A program made the position numbers and the translations under genes. The notes under the pieces are model-generated. The model did no database searches, was not told the DNA's origin, and saw nothing but the letters and a program-made list of their open reading frames with translations. Positions 1 to 8,001 of a DNA stretch of 19,653 nucleotides are shown piece by piece. The stretch spans positions 1 through 19,653 of the forward strand of contig JADLBI010000123.1 in the NCBI GenBank assembly GCA_020847775.1, read 5' to 3'. Within the stretch, counting starts at the first letter, position 1. Every line of letters begins with the position of its first letter. The stretch is from Opitutaceae bacterium. Lineage in GTDB: Bacteria; Verrucomicrobiota; Verrucomicrobiia; Opitutales; Opitutaceae.

Positions 1-101
1 ATGCCGAGGTGCTCGAAAAATCGGGCGAGGCCGGGTTGTTCGGCGACGATGGCACCGACCGTGGTTTCAGGTGTGAACGTGGAGACGGAGGAGTTAGACA
101 T
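1..101 (-). CDS. Iron-sulfur cluster repair protein (RIC/ScdA/YtfE family), N-terminal fragment
   Basis: Only the first 33 codons are inside the window; the gene continues past the left edge. The start is the ATG at 101-99. After a short Ser/Thr-rich leader the peptide reads TVGAIVAEQPGLARFFEHLGI. This fits the conserved N-terminal DUF542/ScdA_N domain of di-iron RIC proteins (TVGEIVAxxPxxxxxFExxGI), which in the family is followed by a Cys-Cys motif that would lie outside the window. Known family members repair nitrosatively or oxidatively damaged Fe-S clusters in the cytoplasm. A stand-alone DUF542 protein is also possible because the hemerythrin-like di-iron domain cannot be seen. An FNR/DNR-like box 48 bp upstream fits nitric-oxide or anaerobic control. 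Confidence 0.82.
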   Translation of the reverse strand, partial: MSNSSVSTFTPETTVGAIVAEQPGLARFFEHLG

Positions 102-148
102 GGCTTAACGAATAGGCCTGTAACCTAGCGCAGAACCACGGAAACACC

Positions 149-162
149 ATGATGTAGGTCAA
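149..162 (-). promoter_or_regulatory. FNR/DNR-like box upstream of the RIC gene
   Basis: Read on the minus strand the site is TTGACCTACATCAT, which matches 8 of the 10 defined bases of the FNR/DNR consensus TTGAT-N4-ATCAA. Its centre lies about 54 bp upstream of the RIC start codon. That allows a class II arrangement (centre at -41.5) with transcription starting near position 114. The -10 candidate, TAGGTT on the minus strand at 127-122, is weak. The gene function (repair of NO-damaged clusters) agrees with such control, but binding is inferred. Confidence 0.45.
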
Positions 163-209
163 ACAAACGGAGACTCATGGTGCGCTCTCGCCGCCTCGGC
201 CACCGGGCC

Positions 210-2216
210 TCACCCGGGAAAGATGCGGAAATCGAGCCGCGCGGGGGGTGCATGGTGCCGCCGCGCGGTCTTTATTTCCTCCGGTGTCGGCGGGCGGTGG
301 CCGGCGTCGCGCCAAGCTTGCAAGGCGAACCACAGGTCGGAGAGGCTGCCTTCACCTTCGCGAATGAGCGCGAAATCACGCGCCAGCACGGTTTCGACGG
401 TCGCAAAATCGCCGAGCGACAACGCGGCCTGCGCGCGGGCGACCTGCACCACGTCGTCATCTTGCAGCGCCGGGCCGAGCGCGGCGTAAAAATCCCGCGC
501 GACGGCAGGCGCGCCGCTGGCGAGGTGTAGCTGCATGATCTCCCGGGCAAGCGAGCGCGTGGCGTCTCCGTCGAGTGCGCCGCGCAGCGCCCAAGCCTCG
601 GCGTAGTGCGCGGCGGCTTCAGTGTGGCGTCCTTGCAGGCGCATCAGCGCACCCAGATTGCGCCAAGCCCAGGGCGAGGGGGCGAGCGCGAGCGATTCGC
701 GCCAGAGTCGCATGGCCTCGGCCTCATCGAAGGTTTCGGCGGCCATCACCCCGAGATGCAGCAGCGCGGCGGCGTGCCGGCCACTGGGCCGGGCGAGACT
801 AGCCGCGAGCAGTTCGCGCCATTCGCTCTGCACCAGCCAGGTGCCGGGCTCGATCTCGGCGGGTAGCGTGCCTTCGCGCAGGAGCGTGTGCCACGGGCGC
901 GTTTCGTCGTCACCCTGGTCGACGGGAAACTCGAAGGCCGGCGGCATGCTCAAACCACTGGCGCCAAGGCGTGCTTTCTCCAGCGCGCCCCAGCCGGCCC
1001 CGTGATGCAAATATTCAAGCGCCGGTTGATCGATCTGCGCGGTGGCGGCGGTGTCCATCGCTTGTAGATCCGCAGGTGGCAACGCGTGGGTGAGCGCGTG
1101 GCGGGCGGCGGCGACCGCGCGCGGCCAATCGGGGTGATGCAGTTCGGCGGGGTCGCCACACAAAAGCCCGAAGGCCTCGGTCCAGCTCCAGTCGGCGTTG
1201 GCGGGCATGACGAGACCATGCAATTGCGTGGGCGCAAGGCCGGCTTGGATTTCCAAATAATCGTGGCCTGGCGGGGCGAGAAACTCCTGCCAGTGTCGTC
1301 CGCCCGGATGCATGCCCCAGCAGAAAAGTTTGCGCATACCGAGTCGCGCGGTGCTGGCTTCGACAAAGCCGGTGCCGGCTGCATCCACCGCGGCGACGAA
1401 GGGCGGCGTGGTATCGCACGCCATGAAAAATTCGTAGGCGCCGCTGGCATTGGTCGAGTAGGTGGCGTCGGCCCCGTTGTAGCTAGGCAGGCGCGGTAGC
1501 GCGGCTTGACCGAAACCGACGGGAGGATTGGCGTGCAACGCCTCGGTGGCGGGCGCGATCACGCGCACGTCCGCGCGCTCCGGCACGGCGATATTGGTCC
1601 ACCAATACATCGAGGCCTCGCGCGGGCTGACGTTGGCCACGCGGGTGTGGGCAAAGAGAAACGTGCTGGCGTGCGGCAGGTAAAAATCCGTTTGCCAGCA
1701 AAGCTGTTTCACGCGTTCGAACTCGTAAATACGCAGGCCGGGCGAGCCGTCGGCGTGGACGATGCGCGCGGCGAACACCGGCGCACAGGTGAGCGTGGAG
1801 TGGCCATATTGGCCGACGTTCCACTCGATGCCGCCGCTGAACCACGCGTTGCGCACGGCAAGGTTGGCGGGTTGGAAAACGGGATTGCAGGCCAGCAGTT
1901 CGCGGTCGCTCGGCCGGTGGATCAACGAGCGCAGCCGGCCGCCCAGCTCGGGCAGAAACTCGGCGCGCAGATATTCGTTTTCCAACACCACGGTTTGCAG
2001 GGTGAGCGGAGCGAGGGCGCGCGGGTATATGTCCTGCATGCGGCAAGGCAGCACGCGAAAGCCGGTGCTCCACCCCGCGAGTTCGCGGTGGCGCGGCGCG
2101 ACGGTATCGGCCAAGGGCACGTGGCGGTGCGGCGCGCGGTCGCGAAAACAGGGCAGCGGGTTTTCCCGGGGCCAAGCGCCGGGCAAGGTGAGCGGGACGG
2201 AACGCAGGGTGGTCAT
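210..2216 (-). CDS. DUF5107 domain protein with C-terminal TPR-like repeats
   Basis: A 668-residue protein with no signal peptide. Residues about 65-345 match my recollection of the DUF5107 domain, which has a galactose-mutarotase-like beta-sandwich character. Supporting motifs are LGGRLRSL at 91-98 and WFSGGIEWNVGQYGH at about 125-139. The N-terminus TLRSVPLTLPGAW...ENPLP is the usual opening of this family, which supports the chosen ATG. Residues about 470-650 are Ala/Leu-rich helices of tetratricopeptide type (for example AWRNLGALMRLQGRHTEAAA). The biochemical role of the family is not established to my knowledge; members commonly sit beside glycoside hydrolases and sugar genes, as here. 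The start lies 12 bp after the stop of the PIG-L gene, so the two are probably co-transcribed. No Shine-Dalgarno sequence is visible. Family call is good; function is unknown. Confidence 0.85.
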   Translation of the reverse strand: MTTLRSVPLTLPGAWPRENPLPCFRDRAPHRHVPLADTVAPRHRELAGWSTGFRVLPCRMQDIYPRALAPLTLQTVVLENEYLRAEFLPELGGRLRSLIHRPSDRELLACNPVFQPANLAVRNAWFSGGIEWNVGQYGHSTLTCAPVFAARIVHADGSPGLRIYEFERVKQLCWQTDFYLPHASTFLFAHTRVANVSPREASMYWWTNIAVPERADVRVIAPATEALHANPPVGFGQAALPRLPSYNGADATYSTNASGAYEFFMACDTTPPFVAAVDAAGTGFVEASTARLGMRKLFCWGMHPGGRHWQEFLAPPGHDYLEIQAGLAPTQLHGLVMPANADWSWTEAFGLLCGDPAELHHPDWPRAVAAARHALTHALPPADLQAMDTAATAQIDQPALEYLHHGAGWGALEKARLGASGLSMPPAFEFPVDQGDDETRPWHTLLREGTLPAEIEPGTWLVQSEWRELLAASLARPSGRHAAALLHLGVMAAETFDEAEAMRLWRESLALAPSPWAWRNLGALMRLQGRHTEAAAHYAEAWALRGALDGDATRSLAREIMQLHLASGAPAVARDFYAALGPALQDDDVVQVARAQAALSLGDFATVETVLARDFALIREGEGSLSDLWFALQAWRDAGHRPPTPEEIKTARRHHAPPARLDFRIFPG

Positions 2217-2228
2217 GACGCCGAGTGT

Positions 2229-3077
2229 TTAAGTCAATCGGTCGAGGCGCGCGGCTATCTCGGCGCGGACCCGATCCAGGTGGGCGAGAGCAAAATCTGC
2301 CACGGAGAGCGTGCCGTCGTGTGCGAGTGGCGTGAGGTCGAGCGCCCAGCAAATCTCGGTGAATTGGTCGGTGGCGTGCGCATCGTGGAAGGTGGCGTTG
2401 GCTTGGCGGCGGCCGAGCGCGGCATGGTCGTAGCGTTTACCCCCGACGATCTGAGAGGCGAAGACTTGCATGATCGGCAGCTTGAGCGCCGGTTGCGCGC
2501 TGGCGTCGAGCGCGACCTTGTCGGTATCGAGCAGCCATTCGAGTCCGCGCCAGGCCTCGACGCCGAGCACGCGCGACGGGCGTTGGTCACGCGACAGGGC
2601 GCGAATCGCTTCGAGGCAGCGCAGCATGACGGCGACGTGGGTGTCGTGCTTGTCGAGTGGCTGGTGGAGATAGACGACTTGCGGACGACACGCGGCGAAG
2701 ATGGCGGCGAGATCGGCGCGGACGCCAGGGTGGCCGGGCTGCTTCACCTCGGCGCTGGAGTGGGCGAGCTGGAGCTGCAAGTTGTATTTGCCGAGCCGGG
2801 CGGCATCGCGCTGCTCCTCGCGGCGCACATTCTGCATCTGTTCGTCGGTGTAATGGGCAAAGGGGCCGGTGCGGGATGAGCCTGCGCCGTTGGTTACGGT
2901 GACACCGGTGAGAAAGCGGTCCGTGCGATCGTAACACTCGGTGACAGCGGGGTAGGCGTTGATCTCGATGTCGTCCTGATGTGCGATGACGCAGAGGTGG
3001 GTGGTGCGGGCGAGCGCCGCGGCGGCATCACTACCGTCCGGCACGTAAACGTCGGCCTTGGGGTGGGAGAATTTCAT
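2229..3077 (-). CDS. PIG-L (LmbE-like) family deacetylase
   Basis: A 282-residue cytoplasmic protein of the PIG-L/LmbE N-acetylglucosaminyl deacetylase family. These are zinc enzymes that remove acetyl groups from GlcNAc-containing conjugates (MshB, BshB, PIG-L). The first motif is AHQDD at 32-36 (usual AHPDD), giving probable zinc ligands H33 and D36 and the general base D35. The second is DKHDTH at 142-147, with H147 the probable third ligand. The segment VTVTNGAGSSRTGPFAHYTDEQM is typical of a subfamily found with carbohydrate genes. It lies between the DUF5107 gene (12 bp downstream) and the NahK-like kinase, which is 114 bp upstream across a hairpin pair. The substrate is unknown; context suggests an N-acetylhexosamine derivative. 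The Pro-to-Gln change in the first motif is mild and should not prevent zinc binding. Confidence 0.9.
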   Translation of the reverse strand: MKFSHPKADVYVPDGSDAAAALARTTHLCVIAHQDDIEINAYPAVTECYDRTDRFLTGVTVTNGAGSSRTGPFAHYTDEQMQNVRREEQRDAARLGKYNLQLQLAHSSAEVKQPGHPGVRADLAAIFAACRPQVVYLHQPLDKHDTHVAVMLRCLEAIRALSRDQRPSRVLGVEAWRGLEWLLDTDKVALDASAQPALKLPIMQVFASQIVGGKRYDHAALGRRQANATFHDAHATDQFTEICWALDLTPLAHDGTLSVADFALAHLDRVRAEIAARLDRLT

Positions 3078-3096
3078 AACGGAAAACAGATCAAGT

Positions 3097-3170
3097 TAGG
3101 GGCGGTTGACCTTAACCGCCCTTGTTTACGTGGCGTTATCCCCGAGGGCCGTTGAGGACAACGGCCCCTA
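3097..3170. repeat. REPIN-like pair of inverted palindromic repeats
   Basis: Two 28-nt elements lie head to head, 18 nt apart. Copy 1 (3097-3124) folds with stem GGGCGGTT/AACCGCCC around a 6-nt loop. Copy 2 (3143-3170, opposite orientation) folds with stem GGGCCGTT/AACGGCCC around a 6-nt loop. Aligned in the same orientation they agree at 23 of 28 positions. One stem pair differs as G-C versus C-G, which is a compensatory change. They fill the gap between the NahK-like and PIG-L genes. They could also weaken read-through, but neither is followed by a T-run on the minus strand, so a terminator call is not justified. Confidence 0.7.
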
Positions 3171-3191
3171 CCGGCGCTGCCGCGCCAACGA

Positions 3192-4307
3192 TCAGTTGGG
3201 TGCATGATTGGATTTTTCGAGGATGCGGTTCATCGCCGGGGTTTGCGCGATGATACTCCGCACGAGGGCGAATTGCGTGCGGGTGCGGTCGAGGTTGTGG
3301 CGGGGGTGCTTGATTTTGTAATAGGTGTCGCCTTGCAGGTAGTCGGTCAGGAAGCGCAGGCCGTTTTCGTAGGCCATGAGCTGGCCCGCGAAACCGAGGT
3401 GCGCGCGTTCCGTGGTGTTGAGCACGGTGCCGACGGCGGACGACAGGTATCCTTCGACCAACACTTCAAACAAACGCAGGTCGAGCCGCATGTTCGCCGC
3501 GGCGGGGTCGTCCTCCAAGGTGGTGCTGGCGGAGGTGCGCATCATCTCGCCGAAGTCGTAGAGTGGCAGGCCGGGCATCACGGTGTCGAGATCGATGACC
3601 GCGACGGCGCTGCGCGTAGCGTCGTCGAGCATGACGTTGTTGATCTTCGTGTCGTTGTGCGTGACACGTTCTGACACATCGCCCTTGGCGAGCAGGTTGA
3701 GCAGCACATCGGCATCGGCCTCGCGTGAGAACGCGTAATCAATCTCAGGCTGCACATCGGCGGCGCGGCCAACTACGTCGGCCTGTAGGGCGCGGCGGAA
3801 GTTTTCGAACCGGCTGCGGGTGTGGTGAAAATTGGGGATCGTCTCGTGCAGGCGACCGCCGGGCAGGTCGGCGAGCTGGGCTTGAAAATCGCCAAAGGCG
3901 CGTGCGGCTTCGCGGGCTTGGGCTTCATTCGTCACGCGGTCCACGGTGTGCGCGTCCTTAATGAAATCATAAAAACGCCACCAGCCGCCGTGGGCGTCGC
4001 GGGCGCAGGCTTCGCCATCGCGCGTGGGGACGAGTGTGAGTTGGCGGCCGGCCGGGCCGGCCTTGGCGGTGAGGTGCGTGGTGACGCGCCGAATGTTGTC
4101 CATGAGCGCGGGCACGTCTTTGAAGATGCGGTCGTTGATGCGCTGCGCGATGTAGCGGCGCGGCTGGGCGGCGCCCACGTCCTGCAAAACCACAAACGTG
4201 TCGTTGATGTGGCCGCTGCCGTAATGGGCGGCGCTAATGAATCGTCCTTCGAGCGCGAACAAGTCGAGCACGGCGGGGAAATGCGGGGGGGCTGGCGTTT
4301 CGCTCAT
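3192..4307 (-). CDS. NahK-like sugar 1-kinase (aminoglycoside phosphotransferase fold)
   Basis: A 371-residue kinase of the APH/choline-kinase fold, closest in motif pattern to N-acetylhexosamine 1-kinase (NahK/LnpB). That enzyme makes GlcNAc-1-P or GalNAc-1-P from ATP in the bifidobacterial lacto-N-biose pathway. Visible motifs are a glycine-rich loop GSGHINDTF (30-38), the Brenner-type catalytic loop VTHNDTKINN (215-224, likely catalytic base D219), and the metal-binding IDLDTVMPG (238-246) followed by YDFGE. The start codon overlaps the GH116 stop codon as ATGA (4304-4307), so translation is probably coupled. Together with the upstream nucleotidylyltransferase it suggests direct conversion of a free hexosamine into a nucleotide sugar. 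Databases sometimes label this family 'mucin desulfatase', which I consider a misannotation. Sugar specificity is not readable from sequence alone. Confidence 0.85.
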   Translation of the reverse strand: MSETPAPPHFPAVLDLFALEGRFISAAHYGSGHINDTFVVLQDVGAAQPRRYIAQRINDRIFKDVPALMDNIRRVTTHLTAKAGPAGRQLTLVPTRDGEACARDAHGGWWRFYDFIKDAHTVDRVTNEAQAREAARAFGDFQAQLADLPGGRLHETIPNFHHTRSRFENFRRALQADVVGRAADVQPEIDYAFSREADADVLLNLLAKGDVSERVTHNDTKINNVMLDDATRSAVAVIDLDTVMPGLPLYDFGEMMRTSASTTLEDDPAAANMRLDLRLFEVLVEGYLSSAVGTVLNTTERAHLGFAGQLMAYENGLRFLTDYLQGDTYYKIKHPRHNLDRTRTQFALVRSIIAQTPAMNRILEKSNHAPN

Positions 4308-6850
4308 GGGGAAGTCGGCAAGGTAAAAACATGCGTCCGCCCCGCTGCGAGGGTTTTGCGGCGAGGCAGAATAATTTGTGCCGTTTTGCCCGCGGCTATC
4401 CGCCGCACGGCGAGTTGGCCGCGCGTGACCGTTAGTTTGAGTTGGGTCTTTTTGCCGGGAATAATTTCAACCGTGCCCCAAGCGGTGCCTGCGGCCCAAG
4501 GCCAGATAGTGCGCCGACGCGGAAGAGCGAACACGAGCGTGCCGCCGAGCGCGGAATAGAAGAATCCGGTGAGCGCCGGGATGAGTCCCCAGCTCGCCAT
4601 CGCGCGGGCATAATGATGACCGCATTCAGCTTCGTCGAAGGGGTTGCGTTTGCGGCCGTCGTAGCGCGCGCGGATGTCGCGCACCACGGTCAGCGCGTCG
4701 CCCGTGGCTCCGGCTTGGGCGAGGCTCAACGCGAGGCAGTATTCAAAGCCGGTCATCACCTCGGTGTAATAGGGAAACGGCCGCTCCGGGCGCCGCCCGC
4801 GCGGATACGACGCCATCAAGACGGCGGCTTCATCACCGAGCACGTAGCTGCGCATGTGGTTGAAGTGCGCGTTGTAGTCGCCGGGTCGGTTGTGTTTGAG
4901 CACCGCGCGCAGGGCGGACTTTTCATTTTTCGCGTCGAGCAGATCGCCGAGGTTTTCCAAATGCGCGTTGACCTGCCCGGCGAGTTGGTCGATCAGGCAG
5001 CCGGCGCCGAGTTGAAAATCCGGGTTGGCGGGATCCTTGGCCCCGGCCCCGACGGAGAGACCGGGCCGCACCTCGTCCCAACTTTTCACCGGGCGCACGT
5101 GATGTTCGTAATAATCACCGTTGAAGAGATTGGCATCCACCCAAGCGCGGCCGCGCGTGAACAAGTCGCGGCAGCGGTCGGCAAATTCCGTTTCGCCGAG
5201 CGCACGCGCCATATCCTCCGCCGCGCGCAACGCGCCGAGATACCACGTGGCCATCTGCGGGTTCGGGCCGAAATATTCCACATCCATCGTGTTGTGCTGG
5301 CAGCCTTCCATGACACCGTCTTGATCGGCATCCCAGCCACCGGGGGCCCACGCGAACTCGAGCGCCTTGCGCGCATACGGCCACAATTTGCGCAACCAAT
5401 CGGTGTCGCCCGACAGTCGCCACTCGCGATGCAGTTTCAACAGGCAACCCATTTGCCCGTCGGCGGCGGCGAGGCGGTGGCTGGCGCCCGGCTGCAACGG
5501 CAGCGCGACGCGGAAGCCCAGGAGTCCATCCTCGAACATGCTGAAATCGGAAAACTCAGTCTCGCGCATCGAGCGCGCGAGATCGGGAAACAAGTGCGCG
5601 GTCGCGTGCTCGTAATTCCACACATGGGTGCAATTTCCGAGGCAACTGCCGGTGCGGTTGAAGCAGCCTTCCCAGCCGAAGAAGCGGCCGTCCGGTGTGC
5701 GAAAACAGGTTTGCGAGCGCAACGTGGAGAGGTTGAACAGCGCGGCTTCGCGCACCTCGGCGGGCAGATCGTTTTCCACGAGGCCGCGCACGAAAGCGAC
5801 GGTGTCGCGCTCGAGCGTCCGCCAGTTTCTCGCGGCGTAGTCGGCGGCGGTCCAAGCGTCGGCAAATTGGGTCGTGTAAAGATTGCCTATGGTGGCGGGC
5901 GTTCTGCCGGGCTCGCGACCCCAAGCGGGCCGATTGGGAAAATGCCACGCGAGCACGAACTCCACGCCGCGTGTGGCGCGCGGCGGAATCGTGACACTGA
6001 CGGCGAGTGAGGCCGTGGGCATGTCCACCTTGGCCGTGCGCGGTTCGAGTTTTCCGTCGGTGGAGAAGTCGTCCCAAAAATCAAGCGTGGCATCACTCCA
6101 GCCGCGATCGGCCCATGCCGTGCGCTGAGACACGCCGCGGCGCGCCGTGGTGGCGAGGGCGAGCGTGCCCCAGGTTTCAGCGGCGCGATCAACGCCTTCC
6201 GAGGTGAGGAACACGCCGCGCATAGCATTGTTTTCGCGCCAAGTGTTCACGCCGCCTTTTGCGCCGGCGGGATAAAGGCGGCCGCGAAAATCGTCGAGTT
6301 GCAGCGCGAAGCCATCTTCGCCGATGAAGTTGGGCAGCGCGGCGGCGACGGAGGCATGCACGCGCTGGGCCGAAGGGTTGTGCAAATTCACGCGGACGAT
6401 CGCGACAGGCAGACCACTGCGATCGCTGTCACCCGGCACGAGCGGATTAAACACCTGCATCGTCGCGCGCACCGGCATGGCCGGATCGCGCAGCGCCAAC
6501 TCCGCCAGCGGATAAGCCGCGCGAAAACTGCATTCGCGGAAGCGCGGCAATCCCGCGTTGGGCACGGGCGAGCCTTCCTCGCCTTCCCATTCGCCCAAGG
6601 GCAACGGGCCTTCGAGCAAACGCGTGACCGGTTTTTCGCCAGTCTTGCGGGCATGCACCGCGAAGAGCGGCGCGGCGCGGCCCTGGCCGATGGGCGTGTA
6701 GCCTTTGGCAGGGCGATTGACCACTTCCCAATGTCGCCATGCGCCGAAGCCGCAAAACGACACCGTGCCGGTGCCAATGCCACCGACCGGCAGCGCGATT
6801 TTAGCGAGGTGTTCGCCGGTGTAGGTTTTAAGAACTGGCCACGGGGTCAT
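4304..6850 (-). CDS. GH116 family glycosidase (GBA2-like)
   Basis: An 848-residue glycoside hydrolase of family GH116. Known members are beta-glucosidases, beta-xylosidases and an archaeal enzyme with beta-N-acetylglucosaminidase activity. Residues 1-355 form the N-terminal beta-sandwich (LPVGGIGTGTVSFCGFGAWRHWEV near 20-43). Residues about 360-770 form the (alpha/alpha)6 catalytic domain (old DUF608). Comparing motifs from memory with human GBA2, the nucleophile is probably E394 in FGWEG and the acid/base D523 in NTMD. There is no signal peptide, so it probably acts in the cytoplasm on imported oligosaccharides. I chose the ATG at 6850 because the family N-terminus begins just after it. The longer frame, open to 6976, adds an Arg-rich stretch and would overlap the upstream gene. 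The stop overlaps the NahK-like start. Confidence 0.93.
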   Translation of the reverse strand: MTPWPVLKTYTGEHLAKIALPVGGIGTGTVSFCGFGAWRHWEVVNRPAKGYTPIGQGRAAPLFAVHARKTGEKPVTRLLEGPLPLGEWEGEEGSPVPNAGLPRFRECSFRAAYPLAELALRDPAMPVRATMQVFNPLVPGDSDRSGLPVAIVRVNLHNPSAQRVHASVAAALPNFIGEDGFALQLDDFRGRLYPAGAKGGVNTWRENNAMRGVFLTSEGVDRAAETWGTLALATTARRGVSQRTAWADRGWSDATLDFWDDFSTDGKLEPRTAKVDMPTASLAVSVTIPPRATRGVEFVLAWHFPNRPAWGREPGRTPATIGNLYTTQFADAWTAADYAARNWRTLERDTVAFVRGLVENDLPAEVREAALFNLSTLRSQTCFRTPDGRFFGWEGCFNRTGSCLGNCTHVWNYEHATAHLFPDLARSMRETEFSDFSMFEDGLLGFRVALPLQPGASHRLAAADGQMGCLLKLHREWRLSGDTDWLRKLWPYARKALEFAWAPGGWDADQDGVMEGCQHNTMDVEYFGPNPQMATWYLGALRAAEDMARALGETEFADRCRDLFTRGRAWVDANLFNGDYYEHHVRPVKSWDEVRPGLSVGAGAKDPANPDFQLGAGCLIDQLAGQVNAHLENLGDLLDAKNEKSALRAVLKHNRPGDYNAHFNHMRSYVLGDEAAVLMASYPRGRRPERPFPYYTEVMTGFEYCLALSLAQAGATGDALTVVRDIRARYDGRKRNPFDEAECGHHYARAMASWGLIPALTGFFYSALGGTLVFALPRRRTIWPWAAGTAWGTVEIIPGKKTQLKLTVTRGQLAVRRIAAGKTAQIILPRRKTLAAGRTHVFTLPTSP

Positions 6851-6879
6851 AATGGGGCGCGGCTGTCTGCCGTAGTGAC

Positions 6880-7797
6880 TTAGAATAGTTTGGCGGGGTA
6901 AGCGCCGGCGGCGACGAGCGCGGCGATGCGGGCCGTGACCTTGGGGCGATCCTCGCGGTAGGTGACGCCGAACCATTCGCTCGTCGTCGGCAACAGCTGC
7001 ACCGAGGCCTCGCCGCGCGCGATCATGGTCGAGACGGCGGCGGGCAGGTAGAACTCGCTCTTTAGCTCAGTGCCGGGCGCCCGCAAAAATTCGTGCAGCT
7101 GGATGTCGAGTCCCTTGAAGAGCGCGGGCGTAAACCCCCAGCAATTCATCGAGACGGTTTCGTCACCGGTGTATTTTTTCCCGGCACCGACATCAGAGGC
7201 GAGAATGCCGGTGTGCTCCTCGATGCTTTGTAGGAAGCCGGTGGCGTCAGCCTGACAAATGCCGCGCGAGACCGCGCCGTTTTCGGACAGCGTGCGGCGG
7301 AGCTTGAAGCCGACCATGCCGAACGACGCGAGGGAGGGCGCGGGGGGACGGTGCCCCGACATGGGATCGAAGCCGGGTGCGCCCTGCACGAGAAACGCGC
7401 CGAGCCGCGCGAACGAATCGGCACCGTAAAAATCATCGGCATTGATGACCGCGAAGGGCTCGCGGATCGCGTCGCGCGCGCACCAGACGGCGTGGCCGGT
7501 GCCCCAGGGTTTTTCGCGCCCGGCGGGCACGGTGAATCCGTTGGGCAATTGATCGAGTGCCTGAAACACATAGTCCACCGCGATGCACCCGGTGTATTTG
7601 GTGCCGATCTGTGCGCGGAACAGCGCCTCGAAATCGCGGCGAATGATGAACACCACGCGGCCGAAACCCGCGCGGATGGCGTCGAACACGGCGTAATCGA
7701 GCACCGTCTCACCGGAAGGGCCGACCGGATCGATTTGTTTGAGCCCGCCGTAACGGGAGCCCATGCCGGCGGCGAGAACGAGCAAAGTGGGTTTCAT
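6880..7797 (-). CDS. Sugar-1-phosphate nucleotidylyltransferase family protein
   Basis: A 305-residue nucleotidyltransferase that would join a sugar 1-phosphate to an NTP, giving an NDP-sugar and pyrophosphate. The signature LAAGMGSRYGGLKQ starts at residue 8. PWGTGHAVW at 97-105 and the metal-binding NADDFYG at 119-125 are also typical of the family. The start at 7797 was chosen because the P-loop-like signature normally begins within ten residues of the N-terminus; the frame is open nine codons further. It is the first gene of the minus-strand run, 29 bp before GH116 and followed by the NahK-like kinase, so its likely substrate is the sugar 1-phosphate made by that kinase. The nucleotide and sugar are not determined. 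No transmembrane segment is present. Confidence 0.88.
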   Translation of the reverse strand: MKPTLLVLAAGMGSRYGGLKQIDPVGPSGETVLDYAVFDAIRAGFGRVVFIIRRDFEALFRAQIGTKYTGCIAVDYVFQALDQLPNGFTVPAGREKPWGTGHAVWCARDAIREPFAVINADDFYGADSFARLGAFLVQGAPGFDPMSGHRPPAPSLASFGMVGFKLRRTLSENGAVSRGICQADATGFLQSIEEHTGILASDVGAGKKYTGDETVSMNCWGFTPALFKGLDIQLHEFLRAPGTELKSEFYLPAAVSTMIARGEASVQLLPTTSEWFGVTYREDRPKVTARIAALVAAGAYPAKLF

Positions 7798-7813
7798 GGC
7801 GCGAGCACAAGGG

Positions 7814-7825
7814 ATTGCGCGCAAT
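7814..7825. promoter_or_regulatory. 12-bp perfect palindrome upstream of the nucleotidyltransferase gene
   Basis: ATTGCGCGCAAT is self-complementary and ends 17 bp before the ATG at 7797. It could be an operator for region A, in the 204-bp divergent gap between the nucleotidyltransferase and the CorC-like gene. A GC-rich 12-mer palindrome can arise by chance, so confidence is low. I saw no convincing -35/-10 pair in this gap. Confidence 0.2.
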
Positions 7826-8001
7826 GGCGCAACTCATGGGAGTGGGTAGTTTGATCTCGGAGCCATTCTTCTGTAGCGGTCAGCCTCATAGGGGCCGGAC
7901 CGGATACCATGAACCCGGTTACATCAAACTAATCCTTTCCCCAGCGTCGGGTAGCATGAAAAGTTGCACCGGCGGCATGGCCAGCTATGGTCTGCGCTTT
8001 C

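Noticed and set aside
1506..2879. Long plus-strand open frame (457 codons) opposite the DUF5107 and PIG-L genes
   Set aside because: It spans two good minus-strand genes and their junction and has no recognisable domain. It is a product of high GC and codon bias.
4442..6010. Long plus-strand open frame (522 codons) opposite GH116
   Set aside because: It is entirely antisense to the conserved GH116 catalytic domain, and the translation shows no family motif.
6851..6976. 42-residue N-terminal extension of GH116
   Set aside because: It is Arg-rich and low in complexity, overlaps the nucleotidyltransferase gene, and lies before the normal family start.
7851..7879. Possible promoter with TTGATC as -35 ahead of the CorC-like gene
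   Set aside because: The hexamer at 17-bp spacing (TAGCGG) is a poor -10, and no other supporting signal was seen.
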